From RUG572 sp964386385 (GTDB taxonomy: Bacteria > Verrucomicrobiota > Kiritimatiellia > RFP12 > UBA1067): a DNA stretch of 64,000 bases. Below are positions 41,842 to 50,491 of the stretch, piece by piece. A model generated the notes under the pieces. The model searched no databases, had not been told where the DNA came from, and saw only the letters and a list, made by a program, of their open reading frames with translations. The position numbers were made by a program, and so were the translations under genes. How positions within the stretch are numbered: the stretch's first letter is position 1; the number at the start of each line of letters is the position of its first letter. Location of the stretch: contig CAYLRN010000015.1 in the NCBI GenBank assembly GCA_964386385.1, forward strand, positions 4,573 through 68,572, read 5' to 3'.

Positions 41842-43056
41842 GTGACGGACGCGCGGCGGCAGATCGGCGCAGTCGCGGCAGCCCTCGCCGGCTGCGTCGT
41901 GTACATGCTCGGCGCGATGAGCCGCGTGGCGGTGCCGGGCATGGTGTTCGAGCGCATCGTGTCGGAATACGGTCTCACCCACGCCCAGGTCGCCATGCTT
42001 CCAAGCATCGGCGTCCTCGGCTGCATGGCGTTCATCGGCGTCGGGGGGATGCTGGTGGACCGCTTCGGATGGACGCGGATGCTGCTCGTCGGATCGGCTG
42101 TCCAGGCGCTCGGCTACGTGCCAGTCCACGAGTCGCAGAGCCTCGCGGCGATGCTCGCGGGCGAATTCCTCAACGGCGGCGGGCGCACGATCGTGTACCT
42201 CTCGATCCTCAAGCTGTTCGACGACTCGTTCGGCCGCCGCCGCTTCGCGGCGCTCATCGGCGTCTTCTACGTCTTCAGCTACGGCGGAACGCTGGGGGCA
42301 AGCGCGTTCTTCCCGGTGCTGATGGATCGATGCGGCAGCTGGCAGCTGGCGGCGCGCACTATCAACTACGGCACGCTAGCCGCGGCGGCGTGCATCGCCC
42401 TTCTGGCCGGATTCGCGCGACGGGCGGACGCCGCCGCGAAACCATCGGAAGGCGCGCGCGAACTCTTTCCGTGGCGTTCGATGGCCGCAAGCTTCAGGAC
42501 ACCGCGCGCGCGGCTGGCGATCGTCGCGACAGGTCTCAACATAGCGGTCTACTGGAGCTTCCTCTGCGTCGGCGCGGCGCCGTTCGCCAGGGCCGTGGGC
42601 GACGTCTCGCTTGTCTCCGGCATGAACTGGGTCGTGATGGCGGGAATGACGCTCATGGGCGGCGTCAGCCTGCTTTTCGGCAACGCGCGACGCCCGTTCT
42701 TCGTGTGGGGGTCGGGGGCGCTCATGGCGGCGTTCGCGACGCTCCTCGCCGCATCGCTCTGCGGAGTCCGCGACGTTTCCGTATACCGCGCGGCCTACCT
42801 TCTCGTCGGCGCCGGCTACGGCGTGACGAGCGTCCTGCTGGCCGGAACGAAGGAGTGCGTACCGGCCGTCTACATGGCAAGCGCGATCGGGTTCACCAAC
42901 TTCTTCGCGAACGTCGTCCAGATAGGCACGAACCAGGCAAGCGGGAAGCTGATGGCGATGGGTCCCGCAGGCCATGCGTGGACGTTCGCGGCGTACCTCG
43001 CGCTGGCGGTCGTTTCGTTCATCGCGTCATGCCACTTCGCCAGAAAGTCCACGTGA
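41842..43056 (+). CDS. MFS transporter
   Basis: 404 residues with 12 predicted membrane helices. MLVDRFGWTRML after helix 2 is the MFS A-motif. Start is GTG at 41842, preceded by GGAGGGGG. Follows the U32 gene by 13 bp, so probably third gene of the pflA operon. It belongs to the nitrate/hexose-phosphate-like branch by length and loop pattern, but the substrate is not predictable. Confidence 0.9.
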   Translation: MTDARRQIGAVAAALAGCVVYMLGAMSRVAVPGMVFERIVSEYGLTHAQVAMLPSIGVLGCMAFIGVGGMLVDRFGWTRMLLVGSAVQALGYVPVHESQSLAAMLAGEFLNGGGRTIVYLSILKLFDDSFGRRRFAALIGVFYVFSYGGTLGASAFFPVLMDRCGSWQLAARTINYGTLAAAACIALLAGFARRADAAAKPSEGARELFPWRSMAASFRTPRARLAIVATGLNIAVYWSFLCVGAAPFARAVGDVSLVSGMNWVVMAGMTLMGGVSLLFGNARRPFFVWGSGALMAAFATLLAASLCGVRDVSVYRAAYLLVGAGYGVTSVLLAGTKECVPAVYMASAIGFTNFFANVVQIGTNQASGKLMAMGPAGHAWTFAAYLALAVVSFIASCHFARKST

Positions 43057-43152
43057 AGAGCGGGCGTCAGATTCCGGCTCCTGTTCCTCCAATGGACTCA
43101 TGCCCGTGAAAAGGCGCAAATGCAGACCAACGACGATGACGCCGGAATCGAA

Positions 43153-44577
43153 TCAGATGCGCGGAAGTTCCCAGCCCGGCCGGTAGGTCGTCCGGACAAA
43201 CTCGTTCGCCGCCGCGTTGTTCGTGACGTGGTGGCCGTCCCACGCCAGCAGCCCCCTGCCGGTCTGGGCGAGAACGTTTCCGAGCAGGACGGTCTTCACC
43301 AGCGGAACGCCGTAGCGGAAGTCCGCGTTCGCAAGCCGTCCCTCGCGAATGGCCGCGAAGAACTCGTGGACGTGGCTCTTCTTCACGCGCGGAATCCACG
43401 GCGCGGGCTTCGTCAGGGACTTGCGGAGGCCAGTGGGCACGAACTGCATGGCCGACCCGAACTCGTTCAGCCAGAGGACGCCCTTCTCGCCCATCCACAG
43501 CGTTCCGATCTGCCCCAGCCGGACGTTGAACTTCTTCTCAAGTTCCTCGACGATGGGCGGAAGGTTCTGGTATTCGCGCCTGAGCGCGATGCCGATCCGG
43601 TTCTGATGCTGCGCGTCGACCGGCACGCCGTCCTTGATGCCGTCCCACCAGTGGATCGTCACGGGGTCGAGCCCCTTGCGCGCGGGGAACTTGAAGTCGA
43701 TCGTCTGGCGCAGCGGCCAGGAGCCGGGAGCTCCCTCACGCTGGTCGAAGAGCTCGGCGCTGACCGGGGCGACCTCGTTCAGGCGCAGTGCGAAGAACGA
43801 GGCGTCCATTATGTGGTTGCCCATGTTGCCGATGTTGCCGTTGCCGAAGCCCTTCCAGTCGTACCACTGGTGCGGGCCGTAGCAGGGCTTGTAGGGGCGC
43901 ATCTTCGCGGGTCCGACCCATTTGTCCCAGTCCATGCCCTCCGGCACGGGGGCGTCCGGCGGCACTACGGCCTGCGAATTGATGCGGTCGTCGTAGCACC
44001 AGACGTCGCGGACCTGCCCCAACGCCCCGCTCTGGATCCATTCGACGGCCTGCGCCATGACCGGCGAGGAATGGCCGTGATGCCCGCACTGGCTCACCAC
44101 GCCGTACTTCTTCGCGAAGGCGAGCAGAAGGTCCGCCTCCTCGATCGAATAGGCGACGGGCTTCTCCACGTAGACGTGGATGCCGCGCTGCATGGCGAGA
44201 AGGGCCGGCAGGGCGTGCTGCTGCTGGTTCGTGGCGATCAGCACGGCGTCGACGTCGTCGCCCATCTTCGCGTAGAGGTCCTGATAGGTGGCGAACGCCG
44301 GCAGCCTTTCGTAGTCGCGCCCGGGGTAGCGCCGGCAGAGCTTGCCCCTGATATCGGCTATCGCCCGGCTGTCCGGGTCTGCAAGCGCGACAATCTGCAC
44401 GTCCTCGCATTTCGTGGACAGCACGTCGCGCATTCGCAGTCCGCACCCGATCAGAGCCACGCGAATCCTGCGCCCGGACGCAATGCGGCGCGGGTGGACG
44501 GACGCATTCTCGCCAATCGCGAACATGGGCAGGGCGGACACGCCCGCCGCCATTTTCAGGAAGTCCCTTCTCTTCAT
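43153..44577 (-). CDS. Exported Gfo/Idh/MocA-type oxidoreductase 1
   Basis: 474 residues. Twin-arginine-like leader MKRRDFLKMAAG, then a Rossmann start RIRVALIGCGLRMRDV. EKPVAYSIEEADLLL carries the catalytic EKP lysine, and the C-terminal domain has WYDWKGFGNGNIGNMGNH. Acts on a sugar or its derivative with NAD(P). Very similar in layout to the gene at 56083-57510, including the end RTTYRPGWELP. Start ATG follows AAAGGAGCG. Confidence 0.9.
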   Translation of the reverse strand: MKRRDFLKMAAGVSALPMFAIGENASVHPRRIASGRRIRVALIGCGLRMRDVLSTKCEDVQIVALADPDSRAIADIRGKLCRRYPGRDYERLPAFATYQDLYAKMGDDVDAVLIATNQQQHALPALLAMQRGIHVYVEKPVAYSIEEADLLLAFAKKYGVVSQCGHHGHSSPVMAQAVEWIQSGALGQVRDVWCYDDRINSQAVVPPDAPVPEGMDWDKWVGPAKMRPYKPCYGPHQWYDWKGFGNGNIGNMGNHIMDASFFALRLNEVAPVSAELFDQREGAPGSWPLRQTIDFKFPARKGLDPVTIHWWDGIKDGVPVDAQHQNRIGIALRREYQNLPPIVEELEKKFNVRLGQIGTLWMGEKGVLWLNEFGSAMQFVPTGLRKSLTKPAPWIPRVKKSHVHEFFAAIREGRLANADFRYGVPLVKTVLLGNVLAQTGRGLLAWDGHHVTNNAAANEFVRTTYRPGWELPRI

Positions 44578-44659
44578 CGCAAACGCTCCTTTCGTTTTCA
44601 TCGAACAGATTCCGCTGACGGGCCTTCAACCGGCTTCGTGCCTTGAAGGGTCTGGCGAA

Positions 44660-45637
44660 TCAAAGTCCCAGCCCGGAAAACGCGGCCCCCAGCGACGAAA
44701 ACCCGGCGCCGTCCTCCTTGTGCGTCTCCATCCAGTCGCGGACATCCTGCGCCTCGGCCTCCGCCGCAATCTCCTCGGGCGTCCTGGGGCGCAGGGGCTT
44801 TGCCTGGCACTGGCGGATGGAGAGGGAGATGCGCTCGCGCTCCCAGTCGAGGGAGAGGACCTTGACCGTGACGACCTCCCCTTCCTTCACGAAGTCGCGC
44901 GGATTGACGACCTTGTCCCAGGAGATTTCACGCACGGGGACGAGGCCCTCCAGACCGCCGAGGTCGACGAACGCGCCGAAGTCGAGCACCTTCACCACCG
45001 TGCCGTTCAAGGTCTGCCCCTCCGTGAGCGAGTCGCGCAAATAGTCCTTCGCCACCTCAAGTTCCTTCTCCTGGACGGCACGGCGGCTGACAATCAGGTT
45101 CTGTCCGCGGTCGTCCTTGCCGTATTCGGAGACGAGGAACTGGAACGTCTTGCCCACGTACGGGTTTTCCGCGCCCTTGTCCAGCGGCTTGCGGACGCGG
45201 TCGATCTGCGAGTGCGGACAGAACGCGCGCTGCCCGGAGACCGTGACCTCGTATCCGCCCTTCACCTCCTTCTCGACGCGGCCCTCGATCGGGAGACGGT
45301 TCTCGAACGCGCGCTGGATAGTCTGGTCCACGTCGGAGATCGCGGCGGAATCCGCCTTGTCCGCCAGGGCGAAGAGATAGGCGTCCTTCTGCATGGCGAC
45401 GAATTCGACCTCAAGGGAATCCCCTCGCCTGACAGCCACTTCGCCGTCGTCGTCCGTGACGTCCTCGATCGGCAGTACGCCGACGCTCTTCGCGTTCACG
45501 TCCAGCGTCAGAAAGTCCTCGCCCACGCGGACGACGCGCGCCGTCGTCCTGTCGCCGGGGTTGAACCCCTTGCGGTAGTTCCTGAGCTGCCCGTCCAGCA
45601 GGGCGGCGAAATCGGCCATTGATGCTTTCTTTTCCAT
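44660..45637 (-). CDS. Protein with three S1 RNA-binding domains
   Basis: 325 residues: S1 domains at about 22-95, 110-185 and 205-280, the last with VLDFGAFVDLGGLEGLVP and RISLSIRQ typical of ribosomal protein S1. E. coli S1 has six such domains, so this is a short S1 homologue. Two features support RpsA-like binding of mRNA rather than an exonuclease: no catalytic domain and an acidic tail. Promoter -10 at 45676-45681. Confidence 0.88.
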   Translation of the reverse strand: MEKKASMADFAALLDGQLRNYRKGFNPGDRTTARVVRVGEDFLTLDVNAKSVGVLPIEDVTDDDGEVAVRRGDSLEVEFVAMQKDAYLFALADKADSAAISDVDQTIQRAFENRLPIEGRVEKEVKGGYEVTVSGQRAFCPHSQIDRVRKPLDKGAENPYVGKTFQFLVSEYGKDDRGQNLIVSRRAVQEKELEVAKDYLRDSLTEGQTLNGTVVKVLDFGAFVDLGGLEGLVPVREISWDKVVNPRDFVKEGEVVTVKVLSLDWERERISLSIRQCQAKPLRPRTPEEIAAEAEAQDVRDWMETHKEDGAGFSSLGAAFSGLGL

Positions 45638-45675
45638 GTGTCCTTAAGTCCTTTTCCCGTGGAAAGTTCCGACAT

Positions 45676-45681
45676 AGTATA
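45676..45681 (-). promoter_or_regulatory. Extended -10 of the S1 gene
   Basis: TGCTATACT on the minus strand, 39 bp before the start codon. Confidence 0.5.
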
Positions 45682-45813
45682 GCAAAAAGGCGGGCGCATG
45701 ATGGCAAATATCGCAGGGTGAAAATTTCGGCCGCCTGCCAGGGCAAATGCGACTGCCCTGGGGGGCATTCACTTTGACAAGATACGTTTTTTCACAAACT
45801 ATCCGCCATGGCG

Positions 45814-45842
45814 TTGACAATGCGCCGCCAAAAGAGTATACT
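45814..45842 (+). promoter_or_regulatory. Promoter of tRNA-Pro
   Basis: -35 TTGACA (45814-45819), 17-bp spacer, -10 TATACT (45837-45842). The best consensus promoter in the window. Confidence 0.85.
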
Positions 45843-45859
45843 ACGCCCTGTTTTCAATT

Positions 45860-45936
45860 CGGAGCGTAGCGCAGTCTGGTAGCGCGTTTGGTTCGGGACC
45901 AAAAGGCCGAGGGTTCAAATCCCTCCGCTCCGACCA
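45860..45936 (+). tRNA. tRNA-Pro, anticodon CGG
   Basis: Acceptor CGGAGCG pairs with CGCTCCG; D-arm GCGC/GCGC; anticodon stem TTTGG/CCAAA with loop TTCGGGA gives CGG (45894-45896); T-arm GAGGG/CCCTC with TTCAAAT. CCA is encoded. Confidence 0.96.
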
Positions 45937-45948
45937 TCCCAAATGCAC

Positions 45949-45989
45949 AAAAACGCCGCAAACCCAGAGAAACAGGGGCTTTGCGGCGT
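45949..45989 (-). terminator. Terminator of the glycoside-hydrolase-like gene
   Basis: On the minus strand a stem ACGCCGCAAA...GGG/TTTGCGGCGT with a bulge is followed by TTTTT (45953-45949). 16 bp after the 46005 stop; may also stop the tRNA-Pro transcript from the other side. Confidence 0.8.
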
Positions 45990-46004
45990 CTTTGCGCTTT
46001 CGGA

Positions 46005-48158
46005 CTATTTCGAAACGTGGACGAGACGCAGTTCGCGCGGCTTCATGGTCGTCCGCGTCCATGCGCCCTTCCAGCGGTAGGCGATCTTCTGCTCGTATTG
46101 CGTGGCGTTCGCGAACACGAGCGCGCGCGCGCCGTCCGCCGCCTCCCATGCCGTTCCGAACACGGCCGGCTTGTCGTTGTCTATGTCCGTCCCGCGGAAG
46201 TTCTCGTGGTAGGCGATGGCGTCGCATTCAACTTTCGGCGGATGGAGCTGGCAGCCGTGCGCAAGCCATTTGCGCCCTTCGCCGCGGTAGAGGCGGATCC
46301 AGTCCTCGACGAACGCGAGCATCCGCTTCTTGTCGGCGGAGGGCTTGGCGTCCTCGTCGTAGAATGCCGTCGTGACTGGCAGACGCGGCATCTGCCCGTC
46401 CGCCGCGCAGAACGCCATCCAGAACCATTTCGAGTACTGCTCCGCCCCGCTCTGGAAAGTGGGCGTGTACTCGTGGTAGAGGTAGTTGTAGACGCTTGCC
46501 CATTCGGGTCCGGGCCAACGGCAGTTGCGGTAGTCCGCAAACGCATAAATGTCGGTGAAATATTCGTGCATCTCCTCGAACGAGAACATGGCGCCGGGAT
46601 TGATCCTGCGCATCTCGGCGAGCATTGTCTCGAACTGGCGGCGCTGGGCCTTCATGAGCCAGCGCCCCGGGCCGGGCTTGTGTCCGTGCGACGTCGACCA
46701 GCAAGTCGGGACGCGGGCGCCGACGTCCTGGTCGGCCTGGACGAGGTCGGCGCCGCGCTTCACGAGTTCGCAGGCGACGTCCCGGTTCCACCAGTCGACC
46801 GTCCACGGATCGCCGGGACACATCGTGGCGGACTGCCCGCCGCCAAGCCAGACGAGGTTGTCCAGTCGGACCTGTCCGTCCGGGTTGACGATGGCGTGCG
46901 GGGCGGCGCGCTGCCAGAAGTCCTTTGAGAAATCAAGGCGATGGGAACCGTCCTTCCGCTTTCCGACCTTCACGTTCCAGTGGTGTCCGCCCGGCCAGGG
47001 CCAGAAATGGCCGTTCGCAGCCTTCACCCATCCCATCATCTCCCTGAACTTCTCCTCGTTCGGATAGATCGGGAAGTATTCGGCCGCGATCCAGTCGCCG
47101 TGCCGCTCCCATCCTTCAAGGATCGCAAGCAGCGGGGCGTCCGGGAAATTCCTCTTCCAGTAGTCGTCCAGCCACTTCTTCATGAAGTCGGGACGGTCGA
47201 ACCATTCGCGGTTGAAGCGCATCACGACCGGGGCTTCGCGCGTCCACTGCGGAAGTTCGCCCTTTTCAAGGAACGTCCGACGACACCAGAACCGGTCTTT
47301 CGCCCATGCCTTGTAGATGTCGGCCGCGTCGTACCATGTCGTCTCCTCGCCGTCGGGGTTCTCGAAGCCGCGCAGGACTATGTCGTACGGCTGGACGTCC
47401 GCAGATTCAGAATACTCGAACCGGCTCCAGCGGAAGAGGAAGTCGCCGCCCCAGAACGTGCCGTCGGGGCGGTCCCTGCGCCACCAGCGGTCCATCAGCA
47501 GTTCCTTCTCGTTGCCGTCCGAGTCCTCAGCCATCGTGAAAAGTCCGCCGCGGTCGTCGAAGAAGCATCCGAACTGGGCGACAAGGTTGCCTGGAGAATG
47601 CGCAACGTGGCGGTTCTTCCAGTACGCGCGGCGCGGGTTCATGGGATGGCGGACGAGTCCGCCGTGTCCGGAGCCGATTACGAGCGCGTCGTCCGTCGGA
47701 GTCGTCCCCAGGCATTCGTTCAGCGCCGCGCGCGGGAACTGCGTCTCGACAAGCGCCCATCCAGGCTTCGGCGCCACGGAAATCCGGCAGCGGATGGCGG
47801 GATCGCCCGGCCTTGCGGCGAACGTGGCGACGGCGCGTTCCACGCATTGGCCGACGTCCTCCCAGACGAGCTCAAGGCCGTCCGCCACCTGACGCGCGGA
47901 ATATCTCTTCGCCTCGCCTGCACGGACGGTCGCCCTCGCGGTGAAATCGTTCGTCCTGCAAGCATCCACCTGCCATAGCGGAGAGTCGACGTTCCGCGCC
48001 GACAGGTAGTCGCGTCCGCGACGGTCGACAAGATGCGCCAACCGTCCCTTTTCGCCGTCCGAAAAGACGGCGGTCAGCGTCGTCGACGAAATCTCCGCCG
48101 CCGCGGCGGACAGGGGAAGAAGAAGCAGAACCGCAATGGCGGCATGAACGCGTTTCAT
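46005..48158 (-). CDS. Secreted glycoside-hydrolase-like protein, possibly DUF6259
   Basis: 717 residues with a signal peptide (AIAVLLLLPLSAAAA). The N-terminal half is beta-rich; from about residue 310 a TIM-barrel-like part follows with FNREWFDRPDF, LLAILEGWERHGDW, GADLVQADQDVGA and FSFEEMHEYFTD. Aspartate/glutamate in these positions could form a retaining-type active site as in clan GH-D enzymes. I think it belongs with DUF6259 proteins of gut Verrucomicrobiota, but that is from memory of the pattern. Starts 9 bp after the beta-helix stop, so co-transcribed with it. Confidence 0.6.
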   Translation of the reverse strand: MKRVHAAIAVLLLLPLSAAAAEISSTTLTAVFSDGEKGRLAHLVDRRGRDYLSARNVDSPLWQVDACRTNDFTARATVRAGEAKRYSARQVADGLELVWEDVGQCVERAVATFAARPGDPAIRCRISVAPKPGWALVETQFPRAALNECLGTTPTDDALVIGSGHGGLVRHPMNPRRAYWKNRHVAHSPGNLVAQFGCFFDDRGGLFTMAEDSDGNEKELLMDRWWRRDRPDGTFWGGDFLFRWSRFEYSESADVQPYDIVLRGFENPDGEETTWYDAADIYKAWAKDRFWCRRTFLEKGELPQWTREAPVVMRFNREWFDRPDFMKKWLDDYWKRNFPDAPLLAILEGWERHGDWIAAEYFPIYPNEEKFREMMGWVKAANGHFWPWPGGHHWNVKVGKRKDGSHRLDFSKDFWQRAAPHAIVNPDGQVRLDNLVWLGGGQSATMCPGDPWTVDWWNRDVACELVKRGADLVQADQDVGARVPTCWSTSHGHKPGPGRWLMKAQRRQFETMLAEMRRINPGAMFSFEEMHEYFTDIYAFADYRNCRWPGPEWASVYNYLYHEYTPTFQSGAEQYSKWFWMAFCAADGQMPRLPVTTAFYDEDAKPSADKKRMLAFVEDWIRLYRGEGRKWLAHGCQLHPPKVECDAIAYHENFRGTDIDNDKPAVFGTAWEAADGARALVFANATQYEQKIAYRWKGAWTRTTMKPRELRLVHVSK

Positions 48159-48167
48159 GGGAATCTC

Positions 48168-50303
48168 CTATCTGAATACGACCAGCGTGGCGTCGTTCGG
48201 CAGCGCGCATTCGTAGCAGCCGATGTCGACAGTCCCTCCGAGGACACGCGCGCGGCCGGCGAAATCCGTCGCGCCCTCCATCCACGGCGCGTTCAATCCG
48301 GCGTTGCGCGCGGCGGAGGCGTACAGAATCGAATGCCAGGGCTCGTTCGGAAACCTGGCGTCCCCCGCGACGAAACGCGGGGTTCCGCGCACGAGGTTCT
48401 CAAGGCGGTCGGCCTGGTCAAGATTGGCGGCTCCGTCCGTGTAGAGGCAGTTGACCAGCTGGAGCGAACAGCTGCCGAAGTCCGTCGGGGACGTCCACTT
48501 CCACACGGCGAGATCCGCTCCACCTCCGTTTTCGAAGCGGTTGCCGGAGAAAAGGCAGTTGACGAAGACATTGGTGCCGGGGAAATAGCGGTTCTCGCCG
48601 CTCGCGTTCTTCCTGTAGTCGGTGCCCCTGTCGCAGCGGACGGCCATGCGTCCGTCCGCAATCTCGTTGTCGGCGAACGTGCAGTTGACGAATTCGCCCG
48701 TCTGCCCTTCGTCGTTGACGAGGCTGTCCACGGCGCATCTGACGACAAGGCAGTTCGTGACGTATATTCCGCCGCCAGAATTGCGGAGGCAATCGAAGAC
48801 CCACTTCCGCTGGCCAGGCGCGGCGGACGCGGAGACTCCGTCGAAGAGGCAGCGGTCGTAGCTGCCGCAGCTGACGTCGCCGAACCCGGAGAAGACGCAG
48901 CCGGACGCCTGTGTGAACGCGCAGGCGCCGCCGCGCGCCACGGGCGCGCACCAGTTGTTGGTGAAAGCGCAGCCGCCGGCCGCGCATTGGAAAAGCGCAC
49001 CGCCCCGCTGCGCGGCGGACCCGTTCAGGGTGAACGAGCAGCCGGCAAGCGTCGCGTACGCGCAGGCTCCGCCCTGGTTGGTGCTGCAGTTCCGCGTGAA
49101 CGCGCAGCCCACCGCCACGCCGTCCTTCAGCGCGCCGCCCTGGTTCTTTGCGGAGTTTCCCCAGAAGACGCAGTTCGTCATAATGCCGCCAACCACGGCG
49201 CCGCCGTCCTTGATCGCCAGGTTGTCCGAGAACTCGCAGCGCTCGAACGCCGCGCAGTTGGCCGCCGCACCGGCGTGGTTGGACGCGACGTTTCCAACGA
49301 AAGACGAATCGACCGCCATCTGCCACTTCCCGATTCCGCCGCCGTCCGTCGTGGAGACGTTTCCGACAAACGTACAGTTCGTCAGCAGCGTCCGCCCGTA
49401 GAGGTTTTCGCCGTAGACCGCGCCAAGGCGCGAGACGTTGCCCTCGAAACGGCAGTTGCGCACAAGACCGGCGCATCGTTCGTAGAGGACGCTGCCCGTT
49501 TCGGACGTGCAGTTCGAGAACACGCAGTCGGCGACATATCCTGCGCCCTTTCCTTCCGTGGATCGGGATTCCTCATGGTAGAGGCCGGCGCCCTGCTTCG
49601 CGGTGCAGTTGCGGAAGACGCATCGCGCGAAGCGGTTGGTGGACTGGACGACGTAGTTTGCGTTTCCGGTCCCCCATGCGCCGCCGCCATCGTCCGTCGC
49701 AGAGCATCCGTCGTAGAGGGAGTCCACCACGTTGAAGCCGTGCGTTCCGCCGCCGCTTGCGGCGCTGCAGTTGCGGAAGACGCAGTTCGTGGCAAGTCCG
49801 AGAGACGGCGAGTCAGTCCGGCCTGTCGGGCCGATTGCGTAAAGGCCGCCGCCGTTCTTCCCCGATTCGGCGGCGCCGTTCTGGAACGTGATGTTCGCGA
49901 AGCTGGAATTTCGTCCGCTTCCAGTGTAGGCGTAGACAATGCCGGCCGCGCCGCCGCCGTCAAGAATCGTCTCCTCCGCCTCGCTCCTGTCTCCCCAGTG
50001 CGCGGCGTTCTCGCCTTTGAATGCGAGGGTCTTGCTGAACCACAGGCAGGAACGCCCGGCCTGCGCGTCGGGCGTGGACATGACGCCCCATTCCGAGGAC
50101 TTCCATTCGGTCAGCGCGGAAAGGTCGTAGCGTCCGGCCGCCAGCTGGATGACGTCGCCGTTGGCGGCCCGGGAGATGGCGTTCGTCAGCTCGGCCACCG
50201 TTCGCACGTCGTGCGTGGCGGCGAAGAGCGGGAACGAGGGCGGAACGAGAGCCAGCGCTCCCGCGAGGCGCAATCCCGACACGAATTCGCGTTTGATCTT
50301 CAT
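48168..50303 (-). CDS. Secreted right-handed beta-helix protein, adhesin- or lyase-like
   Basis: 711 residues with a signal peptide (AGALALVPPSFPLFA). After TVAELTNAISRAANGDVIQL come many short repeats with NCVFRNC, GGALF and GGACAFTQ that build a parallel beta-helix, resembling polymorphic outer-membrane proteins. Cysteines recur once per coil. No autotransporter barrel. The gene is the first of an operon with the glycoside-hydrolase-like gene; its promoter carries a ten-A tract (see 50384-50414). ATG follows AAAGGA. Confidence 0.78.
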   Translation of the reverse strand: MKIKREFVSGLRLAGALALVPPSFPLFAATHDVRTVAELTNAISRAANGDVIQLAAGRYDLSALTEWKSSEWGVMSTPDAQAGRSCLWFSKTLAFKGENAAHWGDRSEAEETILDGGGAAGIVYAYTGSGRNSSFANITFQNGAAESGKNGGGLYAIGPTGRTDSPSLGLATNCVFRNCSAASGGGTHGFNVVDSLYDGCSATDDGGGAWGTGNANYVVQSTNRFARCVFRNCTAKQGAGLYHEESRSTEGKGAGYVADCVFSNCTSETGSVLYERCAGLVRNCRFEGNVSRLGAVYGENLYGRTLLTNCTFVGNVSTTDGGGIGKWQMAVDSSFVGNVASNHAGAAANCAAFERCEFSDNLAIKDGGAVVGGIMTNCVFWGNSAKNQGGALKDGVAVGCAFTRNCSTNQGGACAYATLAGCSFTLNGSAAQRGGALFQCAAGGCAFTNNWCAPVARGGACAFTQASGCVFSGFGDVSCGSYDRCLFDGVSASAAPGQRKWVFDCLRNSGGGIYVTNCLVVRCAVDSLVNDEGQTGEFVNCTFADNEIADGRMAVRCDRGTDYRKNASGENRYFPGTNVFVNCLFSGNRFENGGGADLAVWKWTSPTDFGSCSLQLVNCLYTDGAANLDQADRLENLVRGTPRFVAGDARFPNEPWHSILYASAARNAGLNAPWMEGATDFAGRARVLGGTVDIGCYECALPNDATLVVFR

Positions 50304-50383
50304 GCTGCGGTCCTTTGTGAAGTCCTGTGTGCGGAACGGACGTCTCCCACACGGAAAACGCCGAAACCACGTCCACGAAGTCC

Positions 50384-50414
50384 ATTATCGCATTTTTTTT
50401 TTCTCCCACGTCAA
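50384..50414 (-). promoter_or_regulatory. Putative promoter with A10 tract in the spacer
   Basis: -35 TTGACG (50409-50414) and extended -10 TGCGATAAT (-10 at 50384-50389) with a 19-bp spacer that contains ten consecutive A (50393-50402). Two A fewer would restore the optimal 17 bp. Confidence 0.5.
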
Positions 50415-50491
50415 CGCGCCTGAAACTTTTTTCGTTCTCGCACAAGGCGGACGCGCAGGAGCGCCGCCGGACGGAACGGAAGCACGGCCTT

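Noticed and set aside
48033..50423. 796-codon plus-strand frame opposite the beta-helix and glycoside-hydrolase-like genes
   Set aside because: Runs antisense across two real genes with signal peptides; composition is shadow-like.
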